Assembly: GCF_020410765.1 (NCBI RefSeq)
Contig: NZ_CP084541.1
Span: forward strand, 4,669,001-4,733,000
Origin: Streptomyces marincola
Lineage (GTDB): Bacteria; Actinomycetota; Actinomycetes; Streptomycetales; Streptomycetaceae
Length of the DNA stretch: 64,000 nucleotides
Reading direction: 5' to 3'
Made by a program: the position numbers and the translations under genes. The notes under the pieces are model-generated. The model made no database searches. It was not told the origin of the DNA and saw only the letters and a program-made list of their open reading frames with translations. How positions within the stretch are numbered: position 1 is the first letter of the stretch; every line of letters begins with the position of its first letter. This document shows positions 10,541 to 18,954 of this stretch, piece after piece.

Positions 10541-11773
10541 TCAGCGGGCGGCCCCGCCCAGGATGATCGTGTGCCAGGTGAACCCGTCGGCCGAGATCCG
10601 GTAGTGGCCCGGGGTGCCGAGGCCCGTCAGCAGGTAGCCCGCGCGGGTCAGGGCGGGCCGCTCGGGCGGCGGCCCGACGCGGGTGCTCTCGAAGGAGACG
10701 CCGCCGTCCCTGCTGGTGAAGATGCCGTCGTCCGCGTAGACCACGAGGCTGCCGTCGGCCGCCGCGATCGGCGTGCCCAGCAGGGAGCGCGGGACGGTGC
10801 CGCCCCCGCCGGTCCACACCCGCTCCCACGACCGGCCGCCGTCGTCGCTGCGGTGGATCGCGATGAGGGCGCCGGCCGTGGTGCCCCGGTGGATGTCGGC
10901 CAGCAGCACGCCGGTCTCGAAGGCGAGGAGGGCGTCCCCTACGGCGACCAGGCTGCGCACCTCGGCGTTGTGGCCGTGGCCCGGCGGGGTCGGCGGCTGC
11001 GCGAGCAGCTCCCAGCTGCGGCCCCGGTCCCGGGTGACGGCCACGGCCGGGTCGCCGCTTCCGGCCGCGTGGCCCTGCGCCCAGTAGGTGCCGTCGGGCA
11101 GCAGGCCGAGGCGTCTGACCACATCGAGCGGCGGCTGCTCGGCCAGCACGCGGTACTCGGCGGTGTCCGGCATCAGGACCTCGACCTGTTCCCCGTTGCC
11201 CCCGGTGTCCCAGGCATCCCAGGAGTTCCAGATGTCGCCGGGTGCGTCGGAGTCCCCCGCGACGAGCGTCGCCCCCTCGGGGATCTCCTCGGTGGTGCCC
11301 GTCGGCTTCGCGGACGCGGTGCGCCACGTCCGTCCCCCGTCGGTGCTCAGCCAGCTCTCCGTCCCGCCCGTGCTGTCCCGCTGGACCAGCCGCGCGCTGC
11401 CCGGGCCCGCCACCTCAAGGGCGCGGTCCGTTCCGTCGCCCGCCGTGCCGCGCAGCGGGGTGTCCCGCAGGTGCCAGCCCTCGCCGTCCTCAAGGACGGC
11501 GAGCGAGAACGTGCAGTCGCCCTGGTCGGGGCAGTCCGTCAGCAGGGCGAAGGCGTGCGCGGGGTCGGCGAACTGGAGCGCCACGTCCTGCGCCGGCATT
11601 CCGTCCGCCGAGGGGATGCGCGGCGGCTCGGCCGAGGGCATGGGCGTCGGCGGCGACACGGGCGCGGCTGCGGACGGCGTGGACCGTCCGGGCTCCTCGG
11701 TCCCGCCCGGGGTGCAGGCGAGCAGCGCGGCGGCGAGCATGGCGACCGCGGCGAGTCCGGGCCTCTGGCGCAT
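10541..11773 (-). CDS. Lipoprotein with BNR/sialidase-like repeats
   Basis: This 410-residue protein starts with a lipoprotein signal ending LLAC (Cys20), then a Pro/Ser linker, so it should be anchored outside the membrane. The rest is built from repeats resembling BNR/Asp-box units of beta-propellers: GGRTWRTAS, RGRSWELL, GGRSWERVW and GGVSFESTR. BNR propellers occur in sialidases, photosystem assembly factors and many extracellular binding proteins, and no catalytic residues can be assigned. The ATG at 11773 is preferred over one 28 codons upstream because a TATTGT box lies 7 bases before it. It is divergent from operon 2, with 150 bases between them. Confidence 0.72.
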   Translation of the reverse strand: MRQRPGLAAVAMLAAALLACTPGGTEEPGRSTPSAAAPVSPPTPMPSAEPPRIPSADGMPAQDVALQFADPAHAFALLTDCPDQGDCTFSLAVLEDGEGWHLRDTPLRGTAGDGTDRALEVAGPGSARLVQRDSTGGTESWLSTDGGRTWRTASAKPTGTTEEIPEGATLVAGDSDAPGDIWNSWDAWDTGGNGEQVEVLMPDTAEYRVLAEQPPLDVVRRLGLLPDGTYWAQGHAAGSGDPAVAVTRDRGRSWELLAQPPTPPGHGHNAEVRSLVAVGDALLAFETGVLLADIHRGTTAGALIAIHRSDDGGRSWERVWTGGGGTVPRSLLGTPIAAADGSLVVYADDGIFTSRDGGVSFESTRVGPPPERPALTRAGYLLTGLGTPGHYRISADGFTWHTIILGGAAR

Positions 11774-11775
11774 GA

Positions 11776-11866
11776 TCCGGACAATAGCCGAAGGGGACGG
11801 CGTCCGGCATATGGGGGGTTTCGGGCAACACTCCGGACCGGCCCCCGCGGCCTTCACCGATCCGGA
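11776..11866. promoter_or_regulatory. Three TCCGGA boxes between the lipoprotein gene and operon 2
   Basis: TCCGGA occurs at 11776-11781, 11832-11837 and 11861-11866; the last is within the palindrome ATCCGGAT. AT-rich TATAAG (11871) and TATAGG (11883) follow and are candidate -10 boxes for operon 2. In DNA of this composition a TCCGGA is expected only about once per 3 kb, so three in 91 bases stand out. Two more precede operon 1. Confidence 0.4.
11781..11786 (-). promoter_or_regulatory. Leaderless -10 box of the BNR lipoprotein gene
   Basis: TATTGT on the minus strand ends 7 bases before the ATG at 11773, so transcription would begin at or next to the start codon. There is no ribosome site between them. 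The spacer includes the first TCCGGA box. Confidence 0.5.
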
Positions 11867-11923
11867 TGGATATAAGCGGTTTTATAGGTCCTCATACGGA
11901 TTCACCGCTCCGAGGAGGTTCGC

Positions 11924-13561
11924 ATGCCAGGAAGCCCCCGCCTGACCGGCGCCGTGGCCGGTGCGACGGCCATCGTCCTGGCGGCCACGGCCTGCGGTGG
12001 CGGGGACGACACGGGGGGCGGCAGCGGCGGCGGCATGATCCGCGCCTCGTGGGGCGACCCCCAGCACCCGCTCGAACCCGCCAACACCAACGAGGTGCAG
12101 GGCGGCAAGGTGCTCGACATGATCTTCCGCGGCCTCAAGCGGTACGACCCCGAGACCGGCGAGGCCGAGGACGAGATGGCCGAGACCATCGAGACCGACG
12201 ACCAGCAGAACTTCACCATCACCATCGAGGACGGCTGGACGTTCAGCGACGGCACGCCGGTCACCGCGGCCTCCTACGTCGACGCCTGGAACTACGGCGC
12301 CCACATCGACAACGCCCAGGTCGCCAGCTACTTCTTCCAGTTCATCGACGGCTACGACGAGGTGCATCCCACCGAGGAGGGGGAGGAGGCCACCGCCGAC
12401 ACGCTCAGCGGGCTGCGCGTCATCGACGACCTCACCTTCAGCGTCCGGCTCAGCGAGCCGTTCTCCCTGTGGCCGGAGACGCTGGGCTACGCCGCCTACG
12501 CGCCGCTGCCCCGGGCGTTCTTCGACGACCACGACGCGTGGCTGGACAAGCCGATCGGCAACGGCCCCTACCGCATCGACTCCTACAACCGCAGCCAGAG
12601 CATGACCCTGGTCAAGTACGAGGGCTTCGCGGGCGAGGACGAGGCGCAGAACGACGGCGTCGAACTGCGCGTCTACACCGACAACAACACCGCGTACACC
12701 GATCTCCAGGCCGGCAACCTCGACCTCATCGACGACGTGCCCGCCTCCCAGCTGCAACACGCGAGCGAGGACCTCGGGGACCGCTACATCAACCAGCCCG
12801 CCGGCATCATCCAGACCGTCTCCTTCCCGCTGTACGACGAGGGCTGGGAGGGCGAGCGGGGCGCGCAGCTGCGCCGCGGCCTCTCGATGGCGATCGACCG
12901 GGAGCAGATCACCTCGCGCATCTTCCACGACACCCGCACGCCGGCGAGCGACTTCACCTCGCCCGTGCTCGGTGACGCGGGCGGCTACGAGGAGGGGCTG
13001 TGCGGAGAGGTCTGCACCTATGACCCCGAACGCGCCAGGCAGCTGATCGAGGACGCCGGCGGACTGCCGGGCGGCCGGGTCACGCTGACCTCGAACGTGG
13101 ACACCGGCTCGCACCGGCAGTGGATGGACGCCGTCTGCAACAGCATCAACAACGCGCTGGACGACACCGGCGCCTGCACGGTCAACCCCGTCCCGACGTT
13201 CGCGGACTTCCGCAACCGCGTCACGGGACGCGAGATGACCGGCATGTTCCGCACCGGCTGGCAGATGGACTACCCGCTGATCCAGAACTTCCTCCAGCCC
13301 CTGTACTACACGGACGCCTCCTCCAACGACTCCGGCTACAGCAGCGAGGAGTTCGACGAGCTCGTCGACCGGGCCAACTCCGAGTCCGACGAGGACGCGG
13401 CCGTCGAGACGTTCCAGGACGCGGAACGGGTGCTGGCGCAGGACCTGCCGGCGATCCCGCTGTGGTACCAGAACGGCACGGCCGGGCACTCCGAACGCCT
13501 CAGCGACGTCACGCTCAACCCGTTCTCCGTTCCCGTCTTCACCGACATCAAGGTGAGCTGA
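11924..13561 (+). CDS. Oligopeptide ABC transporter, solute-binding lipoprotein (operon 2)
   Basis: This 545-residue peptide-binding lipoprotein is paralogous to the operon 1 protein: both have PANTNE after the linker, TYDPERARQL in the middle and PAIPLWYQN near the end. The signal peptide ends AATAC with Cys24 as the lipidation site. The ATG follows GAGGAGG at ideal spacing. Unlike operons 1 and 3, only 5 bases and no hairpin separate it from the first permease gene, so binding protein and permease are probably made in more equal amounts. Confidence 0.93.
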   Translation: MPGSPRLTGAVAGATAIVLAATACGGGDDTGGGSGGGMIRASWGDPQHPLEPANTNEVQGGKVLDMIFRGLKRYDPETGEAEDEMAETIETDDQQNFTITIEDGWTFSDGTPVTAASYVDAWNYGAHIDNAQVASYFFQFIDGYDEVHPTEEGEEATADTLSGLRVIDDLTFSVRLSEPFSLWPETLGYAAYAPLPRAFFDDHDAWLDKPIGNGPYRIDSYNRSQSMTLVKYEGFAGEDEAQNDGVELRVYTDNNTAYTDLQAGNLDLIDDVPASQLQHASEDLGDRYINQPAGIIQTVSFPLYDEGWEGERGAQLRRGLSMAIDREQITSRIFHDTRTPASDFTSPVLGDAGGYEEGLCGEVCTYDPERARQLIEDAGGLPGGRVTLTSNVDTGSHRQWMDAVCNSINNALDDTGACTVNPVPTFADFRNRVTGREMTGMFRTGWQMDYPLIQNFLQPLYYTDASSNDSGYSSEEFDELVDRANSESDEDAAVETFQDAERVLAQDLPAIPLWYQNGTAGHSERLSDVTLNPFSVPVFTDIKVS

Positions 13562-13566
13562 CCCGG

Positions 13567-14490
13567 ATGGGGCGCTACGTCATCCGACGCCTGCTCCAGA
13601 TGATCCCGGTCTTCATCGGGGCCACGTTCCTCATCTTCGTCATGGTCTACGCGCTCGGCGACCCGGTGGCCGCGCTGTTCGGCGACCGCGGACCCGACCC
13701 GGCGACCGCGGCGGCGCTGCGCGCGGAGTTCAACCTCGACAAGCCGCTGTGGCAGCAGTACCTGCTGTACATGGGGAAGATCTTCACCGGCGACTTCGGC
13801 ACCGCGTTCAACGGGCAGCCCGTCACCGAGCTGATGGAACGGGCCTTCCCCATCAGTCTGCGGCTCGCGCTGGTCGCCCTGACCTTCGAGATCGTGCTCG
13901 GCATCCTGCTCGGCGTCGTGACCGGGCTGCGCCGCGGCCGTTCCCTCGACACGACGGTCCTGCTGCTGACGCTCGTGGTGATCGCCGTGCCCACGTTCGT
14001 GCTCGGCACCACCGCGCAGTTCTTCCTCGGCGTCGAGTTCGGCTGGATCGACCCCGCCGTCAGCCCGGACGCCAGGCTCGACGAGCTGATCGTGCCCGGG
14101 CTCATCCTCGCCCTGGTCTCGCTGGCCTACGTCACGCGGCTGACCAGGACCTCCGTCGCCGAGAACGCCCGCGCCGACTACATCCGCACCGCCGTCGCCA
14201 AGGGCCTCCCGCGCGGCCGCGTCACCGTACGGCACCTGCTGCGCAACTCGCTGATCCCCGTGGTGACCTATCTCGGCGCCGACCTCGGCACGCTGATGGC
14301 CGGGGCGATCGTGACCGAGCGCATCTTCAACATCCAGGGCGTCGGCTACCAGCTGTACCAGGGCATCCTGCGGCAGAACTCGCCCACGGTCGTCGGCTTC
14401 GTGATCGTCCTGGTGCTGATCTTCCTGCTGGCGAACCTGCTCGTCGACCTGTTGTACGCCGTGCTCGACCCGAGGATCCGCTATGCCTGA
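13567..14490 (+). CDS. Oligopeptide ABC transporter permease, OppB/DppB type (operon 2)
   Basis: This 307-residue membrane protein begins MGRYVIRRLLQMIPVFIGAT, nearly the same as its operon 1 counterpart. It has about six membrane segments and the EAA loop ENARADYIRTAVAKGLP. The ATG at 13567 is 5 bases after the binding-protein stop; earlier in-frame starts lie inside that gene. It overlaps the next permease gene by 8 bases. Confidence 0.93.
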   Translation: MGRYVIRRLLQMIPVFIGATFLIFVMVYALGDPVAALFGDRGPDPATAAALRAEFNLDKPLWQQYLLYMGKIFTGDFGTAFNGQPVTELMERAFPISLRLALVALTFEIVLGILLGVVTGLRRGRSLDTTVLLLTLVVIAVPTFVLGTTAQFFLGVEFGWIDPAVSPDARLDELIVPGLILALVSLAYVTRLTRTSVAENARADYIRTAVAKGLPRGRVTVRHLLRNSLIPVVTYLGADLGTLMAGAIVTERIFNIQGVGYQLYQGILRQNSPTVVGFVIVLVLIFLLANLLVDLLYAVLDPRIRYA

Positions 14491-15433
14491 ACAGCAGCCC
14501 GCGAAGAACTCGCTCGGCGCGCAGGAGGAGGCCGCGGCGCAGGGGCTCACCGCGGGCGCCGCCAGAGTCGCGGAGGGGGAACGCGCCCGCAGCCTGTGGA
14601 CCGACGCCTGGCGCGACCTGCGGCGCAACCCCGTGTTCGTCGTCTCCGCGCTGCTGATCCTGTTCCTCGTGGTGATCGCGGTGTGGCCGGGGCTGATCGC
14701 CTCGGAGGACCCGCAGCGCTGCCGGCTCGGGCGTTCGCTCGAAGGCCCGTCCTCCGGGCACTGGTTCGGCTTCGACACGCAGGGCTGCGACGTGTACACG
14801 CGCACGGTGCACGGGGCGCGGGCCTCGATCACGGTGGGGCTGTGCGCCACACTCGGCGTCGCGCTGCTCGGCGCGGTGGTCGGCGGCCTCGCCGGGTTCC
14901 TCGGCGGCTTCTGGGACGCGCTGCTGTCCCGGCTCACCGACGTGTTCTTCGGCATTCCGCTGATCCTCGGCGCGATCGTGTTCCTCAGCATGATCTCGCT
15001 CACCGGCATCTGGCCGGTGGTGCTGGTGATCGCCGCGCTGAGCTGGCCGCAGGTCGCCCGCATCGCGCGCGGCTCGGTGATCACCGTCAAGCAGAACGAC
15101 TACGTGCAGGCGGCGCGCGCCCTCGGGGCGAGCAACACCCGCATGCTGCTGCGGCACATCCTGCCGAACGCGGTCGCCCCGGTCATCGTGATGGCGACCA
15201 TCATGCTGGGCACGTTCATCGCGCTGGAGGCGACGCTCAGCTACCTGGGCGTCGGGCTGCGACCGCCGACCGTGTCCTGGGGCGTGGACATCTCCGCCGC
15301 CTCCGACGGCATGCAGTTCCGCAACGCGCCGCACATCCTGCTGTACCCGGCCGCCGCGCTGAGCCTGACGGTGCTGGCCTTCATCATGCTCGGCGACGCG
15401 GTGCGCGACGCCCTCGACCCCAGGCTCCGCTGA
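14483..15433 (+). CDS. Oligopeptide ABC transporter permease, OppC/DppC type (operon 2)
   Basis: This 316-residue membrane protein is the second channel subunit. A charged, Ala/Glu-rich N-terminus leads to RSLWTDAWRDLRRNPVFVVS, then the membrane helices. The EAA loop is KQNDYVQAARALGAS and the C-terminus ends DAVRDALDPRLR. The periplasmic loop differs from operon 1 (RCRLGRSLEGP, then a Cys in DTQGCDVYTR), so the paralogues are not recent copies over this part. Confidence 0.93.
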   Translation: MPEQQPAKNSLGAQEEAAAQGLTAGAARVAEGERARSLWTDAWRDLRRNPVFVVSALLILFLVVIAVWPGLIASEDPQRCRLGRSLEGPSSGHWFGFDTQGCDVYTRTVHGARASITVGLCATLGVALLGAVVGGLAGFLGGFWDALLSRLTDVFFGIPLILGAIVFLSMISLTGIWPVVLVIAALSWPQVARIARGSVITVKQNDYVQAARALGASNTRMLLRHILPNAVAPVIVMATIMLGTFIALEATLSYLGVGLRPPTVSWGVDISAASDGMQFRNAPHILLYPAAALSLTVLAFIMLGDAVRDALDPRLR

Positions 15434-15482
15434 GGCGGGGGACCTGGCCGACGATGACCGACGACGAGGAGGGAGCGGCGCG

Positions 15483-16523
15483 ATGCTGCTGGACGTCCAG
15501 GACCTGACGGTGGAGTTCCGCACCCGGGACGGGGTCGTCAACGCGGTCAACGGTGCCGCGTTCTCCGTGGCCGAGGGCGAGACGCTCGCGGTGCTCGGGG
15601 AGTCGGGCTCGGGCAAGTCGGTCACCGCGCAGGCCGTCATGGGCATCCTCGACTCGCCGCCCGGCCGCGTCACCGGCGGGCGCATCCTGTTCCAGGGCCG
15701 GGACCTGCTCACCCTCGGGCGTGAGGAACGCCGGCGCGTGCGGGGCGAGAAGATGGCGATGATCTTCCAGGACGCGCTGTCCTCGCTGAACCCGGTGCTG
15801 TCGGTGGGGTACCAGTTGGGGGAGATGTTCCGGGTGCACCGGGGGGCTTCGCGGAAGGAGGCGAAGCAGAAGGCCGTCGAGTTGATGGACCGGGTGCGCA
15901 TTCCGGCGGCGAAGGAGCGGGTGAACGACTATCCGCACCAGTTCTCCGGTGGTATGCGGCAGCGGATCATGATCGCGATGGCGCTGGCTCTTGAGCCGGA
16001 CATCGTGATCGCGGACGAGCCGACCACGGCGCTGGATGTGACGGTGCAGGCGCAGGTGATGGACCTGCTGGCCGACCTCCAGCGGGACTACAACATGGGG
16101 TTGATCCTGATCACGCACGACCTGGGCGTGGTCGCGGACGTGGCGGACAAGATCGCGGTGATGTACGCGGGGCGGATCGTGGAGAACGCGCCGGTGCACG
16201 AGCTGTACAAGCGTCCCGCCCACCCCTACACCAAGGGGCTGCTCGACTCCATCCCGCGCCTGGACCACAAGGGCGGTGACCTGCTGGCCATCAAGGGGCT
16301 GCCGCCCAACCTGCTGCGGGTGCCGCCCGGTTGCCCGTTCCACCCGCGCTGCCCGCAGGTCCGCGAGGTCTGCCGGCACGATCCGCGCCCGCCGCTGTAC
16401 GACACGGGGCCGGGGCGGTCGAGCGCCTGCCACTTCTGGAAGGAGACGATCGGTGAGCCCGACGCGCCGGGCGAGCCCGTCCAGCCGGTCCGGCCGGGCG
16501 CGAACGGGGGTGGCGCGCGGTGA
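15483..16523 (+). CDS. Oligopeptide ABC transporter ATPase, OppD/DppD type (operon 2)
   Basis: This 346-residue ATPase has Walker A GESGSGKS, signature FSGGMRQR, Walker B DIVIADEP and the C-terminal Cys cluster (CPFHPRC). The ATG follows GAGGAGGGAGC. The C-terminus extends some 25 residues beyond FWKET with a Pro/Gly tail. Bases 15759-16219 are identical to operon 1 oppD while the flanks diverge. Outside the block the gene prefers C-ending codons; inside it G-ending codons plus TTG, GCT and TAT prevail. The stop overlaps the next start by 4 bases. Confidence 0.94.
   Translation: MLLDVQDLTVEFRTRDGVVNAVNGAAFSVAEGETLAVLGESGSGKSVTAQAVMGILDSPPGRVTGGRILFQGRDLLTLGREERRRVRGEKMAMIFQDALSSLNPVLSVGYQLGEMFRVHRGASRKEAKQKAVELMDRVRIPAAKERVNDYPHQFSGGMRQRIMIAMALALEPDIVIADEPTTALDVTVQAQVMDLLADLQRDYNMGLILITHDLGVVADVADKIAVMYAGRIVENAPVHELYKRPAHPYTKGLLDSIPRLDHKGGDLLAIKGLPPNLLRVPPGCPFHPRCPQVREVCRHDPRPPLYDTGPGRSSACHFWKETIGEPDAPGEPVQPVRPGANGGGAR
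15759..16219 (+). repeat. 461-base block identical to 6996-7456 (copy 2)
   Basis: This is the second copy of the identical tract, offset 8763 bases from the first and in the same orientation. It spans from just after Walker A to the region after Walker B in oppD. As a direct repeat of this size it is also a substrate for homologous deletion of everything between, including the two glycan-related genes. Confidence 0.95.
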
Positions 16524-17566
16524 GCGGGACAGCGGGCGGCCGTGAGCCGATCCTCGAAGTCCGCGACCTGGTCAAGCACTTCCCACTGACGCGCGGCGTC
16601 CTGGTGCGGCGGCGGATCGGCGCGGTGCAGGCGGTCGACGGGGTGTCGTTCGACCTGTGGCCGGGGGAGACCCTGGGCATCGTGGGGGAGTCGGGCTGCG
16701 GGAAGTCCACCGTGGCGAAGCTGATGCTGAACCTGGAACGGCCGACGGCGGGCAGCATCCGGTACAAGGGGGAGGACATCTCCCGCCTTTCCGGGCGCGC
16801 GCTGAAGGCCGTGCGGCGGAACATCCAGATGGTGTTCCAGGACCCGTACACCTCGCTCAACCCGCGCATGACGGTCGGCGACATCATCGGCGAGCCCTTC
16901 GACATCCATCCCGACGTGGCACCGAAAGGCGACCGGCGGCGCCGGGTGCAGGAACTCCTCGACGTCGTCGGGCTGAATCCCGAATACATCAACCGCTATC
17001 CGCACCAGTTCTCCGGCGGTCAGCGGCAGCGCATCGGAATCGCGAGAGGACTCGCGCTCAACCCGGAAATCATCGTGGCCGACGAACCGGTCTCCGCGCT
17101 CGACGTGTCCGTTCAGGCGCAGGTCATCAACCTCATGGAACGCCTGCAAAGCGAATTCGGTCTCGCCTACATGTTCATCGCGCACGACCTGTCCATCGTG
17201 CGGCACATCTCGGACCGGGTCGCGGTCATGTACCTGGGGCGCATCGTGGAGACGGGCACGGAGGAAGAGATCTACGAACACGCCACGCATCCCTACACGC
17301 AGGCCCTGCTCTCGGCCGTTCCCGTGCCCGATCCGGAACTCAGCAGGCGCCGCGAGCGCATCATTCTTGCCGGAGATGTGCCATCTCCGGCCAATCCTCC
17401 CTCGGGCTGCCGTTTTCGCACCCGCTGCTGGAAGGCCCAGGCGTTGTGCGCCGAGGTCGACCCGCCGCTCGCGGTGCCGGCCGAGTACGCCGGGGCGAGC
17501 GGTCCCGCGCGGCACGATTCCGCCTGCCATTTCGCCGAGGACAAGGGCCGCGCGGTGCGCGGCTGA
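16520..17566 (+). CDS. Oligopeptide ABC transporter ATPase, OppF/DppF type (operon 2)
   Basis: This 348-residue ATPase has Walker A GESGCGKS, signature FSGGQRQR, Walker B DEPVSALD and the CRFRTRC motif. A GTG start overlaps the oppD stop by 4 bases. Shorter stretches in the first half are nearly identical to operon 1 oppF (around 16800-16858). From roughly 16960 onward codon use shifts to AAT, GAA, CAA, AGA and GGA, unlike the rest of the window, so the 3' half may have a separate history. Confidence 0.94.
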   Translation: MSGTAGGREPILEVRDLVKHFPLTRGVLVRRRIGAVQAVDGVSFDLWPGETLGIVGESGCGKSTVAKLMLNLERPTAGSIRYKGEDISRLSGRALKAVRRNIQMVFQDPYTSLNPRMTVGDIIGEPFDIHPDVAPKGDRRRRVQELLDVVGLNPEYINRYPHQFSGGQRQRIGIARGLALNPEIIVADEPVSALDVSVQAQVINLMERLQSEFGLAYMFIAHDLSIVRHISDRVAVMYLGRIVETGTEEEIYEHATHPYTQALLSAVPVPDPELSRRRERIILAGDVPSPANPPSGCRFRTRCWKAQALCAEVDPPLAVPAEYAGASGPARHDSACHFAEDKGRAVRG

Positions 17567-17598
17567 CGGCCTGCCCCGCCGCCTGCCCCGGGCGGCAG

Positions 17599-17638
17599 GA
17601 CCGGGGCGGAGCGGCCTTCCGGCCGCGCCGCCCCGGTC
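17599..17638. terminator. Terminator of operon 2
   Basis: GACCGGGGCGG (17599-17609) pairs with CCGCCCCGGTC (17628-17638), and an inner CGGCC/GGCCG stem closes a TTCC loop. It is one of the strongest hairpins in the window and lies 33 bases after the oppF stop. Confidence 0.75.
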
Positions 17639-17927
17639 TACGGCACCCGCACGGCCGTACCCGCACAGTCTGGGGCGTCCGCATATCGGTAAAGGGTCAT
17701 GGGCGTTGCCGCCTTGTTAACAGGCCGGCCCCTGACTTTTCCCCACAATTCCGATCGCCGTTGACCGTGTCAAGCAAGATTCCATGCCAATCGGCATATT
17801 CTCGGCGCCCGGTCGCACTGCCAAAGGTGTGTACCTCTGCTACTCCTTGACGGGTAACTGTGTCCCTTGCCACAGTCGCGCTCTACACGCATCGCACGGT
17901 GCGGGACCACACTCGTCGGGGGGCTCG
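17639..17927. promoter_or_regulatory. Upstream region of the bldK-type operon
   Basis: This gene-free stretch is AT-richer than its surroundings. TTGACG (17847-17852) with CACAGT (17871-17876), spacer 18, is the best promoter candidate; a second TTGACC lies at 17761-17766. Two inverted repeats are visible: ATGCC/GGCAT (17784-17797) and ACTGTG/CACAGT (17857-17876), the second spanning the promoter spacer. In S. coelicolor bldK is controlled by AdpA; only imperfect matches to the AdpA consensus (TGGCA cores) were seen here. Confidence 0.45.
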
Positions 17928-18917
17928 ATGTCCAGCCAAACCGTGGCACCTGAGGCCGTTCAGGCTGTCGAGCCCGGTGCCGTCGGCCGTTCGCCCGGGC
18001 AGTTGATGTGGCGCCGTTTCCGGCGTGACCGGGTCGGCGTGATTTCGGCCTGTGTGGTGCTTTTCTTCTTCGCGGTCGGGCTGCTCGCCCCGGTCATCTC
18101 CTGGCTTTACGGCAAGGACCCGTACACCCGCTACGGCCAGCTGGAAAGCGGCCTGCTCAACGAGTACGGCTATCCCGTCAAGCCCAACGGCGGCATCGAC
18201 GGCGAGTTCTGGTTCGGGCTCGAACCGGGCACGGGCCGCGACGTCTTCATGGAACTCGTCTACGGGATACGCACCTCACTGTTCATCGCGCTCGCCGTCA
18301 CCGTGCTCGCCACGCTCACCGCGATCGTCCTCGGCATCGCCGCCGGCTACCTCGGCGGACGCTGGGACGCGTTCATCAGCCGGCTCATCGACCTGCTGAT
18401 GGCCTTCCCGCAGCAGCTGTTCTTCGTGGCGTTCCTGCCGATCATCGCCACCCTCTTCGTGGACCCGCGCCAGGAGACGCCCACCCACGTCAAGGTCATC
18501 TCCGTCATCATCGTGCTCTGGGCCCTCGGCTGGATGACACTCGGCCGCATCCTGCGCGGCGCCACCCTCTCGCTGCGCGAACGCGAGTTCGTCGAGGCCG
18601 CGAAGGTCAGCGGCGCCTCGCCGTGGCGCATCATCCGCAAGGAGCTGCTGCCCAACGTCGTCTCGCCGATCCTCGTGCAGGCCACGTATATGCTGCCCAG
18701 CTTCGTCACCACCGCGGCGGCCCTGTCCTTCCTTGGCGTCGGCCTCACCGAGCCCACCCCGGACTGGGGCCGCATGTTCGCCACGGCGGCCGAGGTGTAC
18801 CGCAGCGACATCACCTACATGTTCTTCCCCGGGGTCTCGATGGTGATCTTCGTCGTCGCCTTCAACCTCCTCGGGGACTCGGTCAGGGACGCCTTCGACC
18901 CCAGGACCGTCCGATGA
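17928..18917 (+). CDS. bldKA: BldKA-like peptide ABC transporter permease
   Basis: This 329-residue membrane protein is a DppC/OppC-type permease. A short N-terminus with QLMWRRFRRDRVGVIS leads into helix 1, a long external loop contains GIDGEFWFGLEPGTGRDVF, and the EAA loop reads REREFVEAAKVSGAS. The gene name is inferred from order: permease, binding lipoprotein, permease, ATPase, ATPase is the order of bldKA-bldKE in S. coelicolor, where the transporter imports a signal needed for aerial hyphae. The ATG at 17928 follows TCGGGGGGCTCG; earlier in-frame starts lie in the regulatory region. Confidence 0.85.
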   Translation: MSSQTVAPEAVQAVEPGAVGRSPGQLMWRRFRRDRVGVISACVVLFFFAVGLLAPVISWLYGKDPYTRYGQLESGLLNEYGYPVKPNGGIDGEFWFGLEPGTGRDVFMELVYGIRTSLFIALAVTVLATLTAIVLGIAAGYLGGRWDAFISRLIDLLMAFPQQLFFVAFLPIIATLFVDPRQETPTHVKVISVIIVLWALGWMTLGRILRGATLSLREREFVEAAKVSGASPWRIIRKELLPNVVSPILVQATYMLPSFVTTAAALSFLGVGLTEPTPDWGRMFATAAEVYRSDITYMFFPGVSMVIFVVAFNLLGDSVRDAFDPRTVR

Positions 18918-18954
18918 CATCCCTTCTCAGGAACGGGCAGGTGCACAGCAACCC

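Noticed and set aside
17639..17927. AdpA binding sites before the bldK-type operon
   Set aside because: Several TGGCA cores occur, but none matches the TGGCSNGWWY consensus at the key positions, so no site is called.
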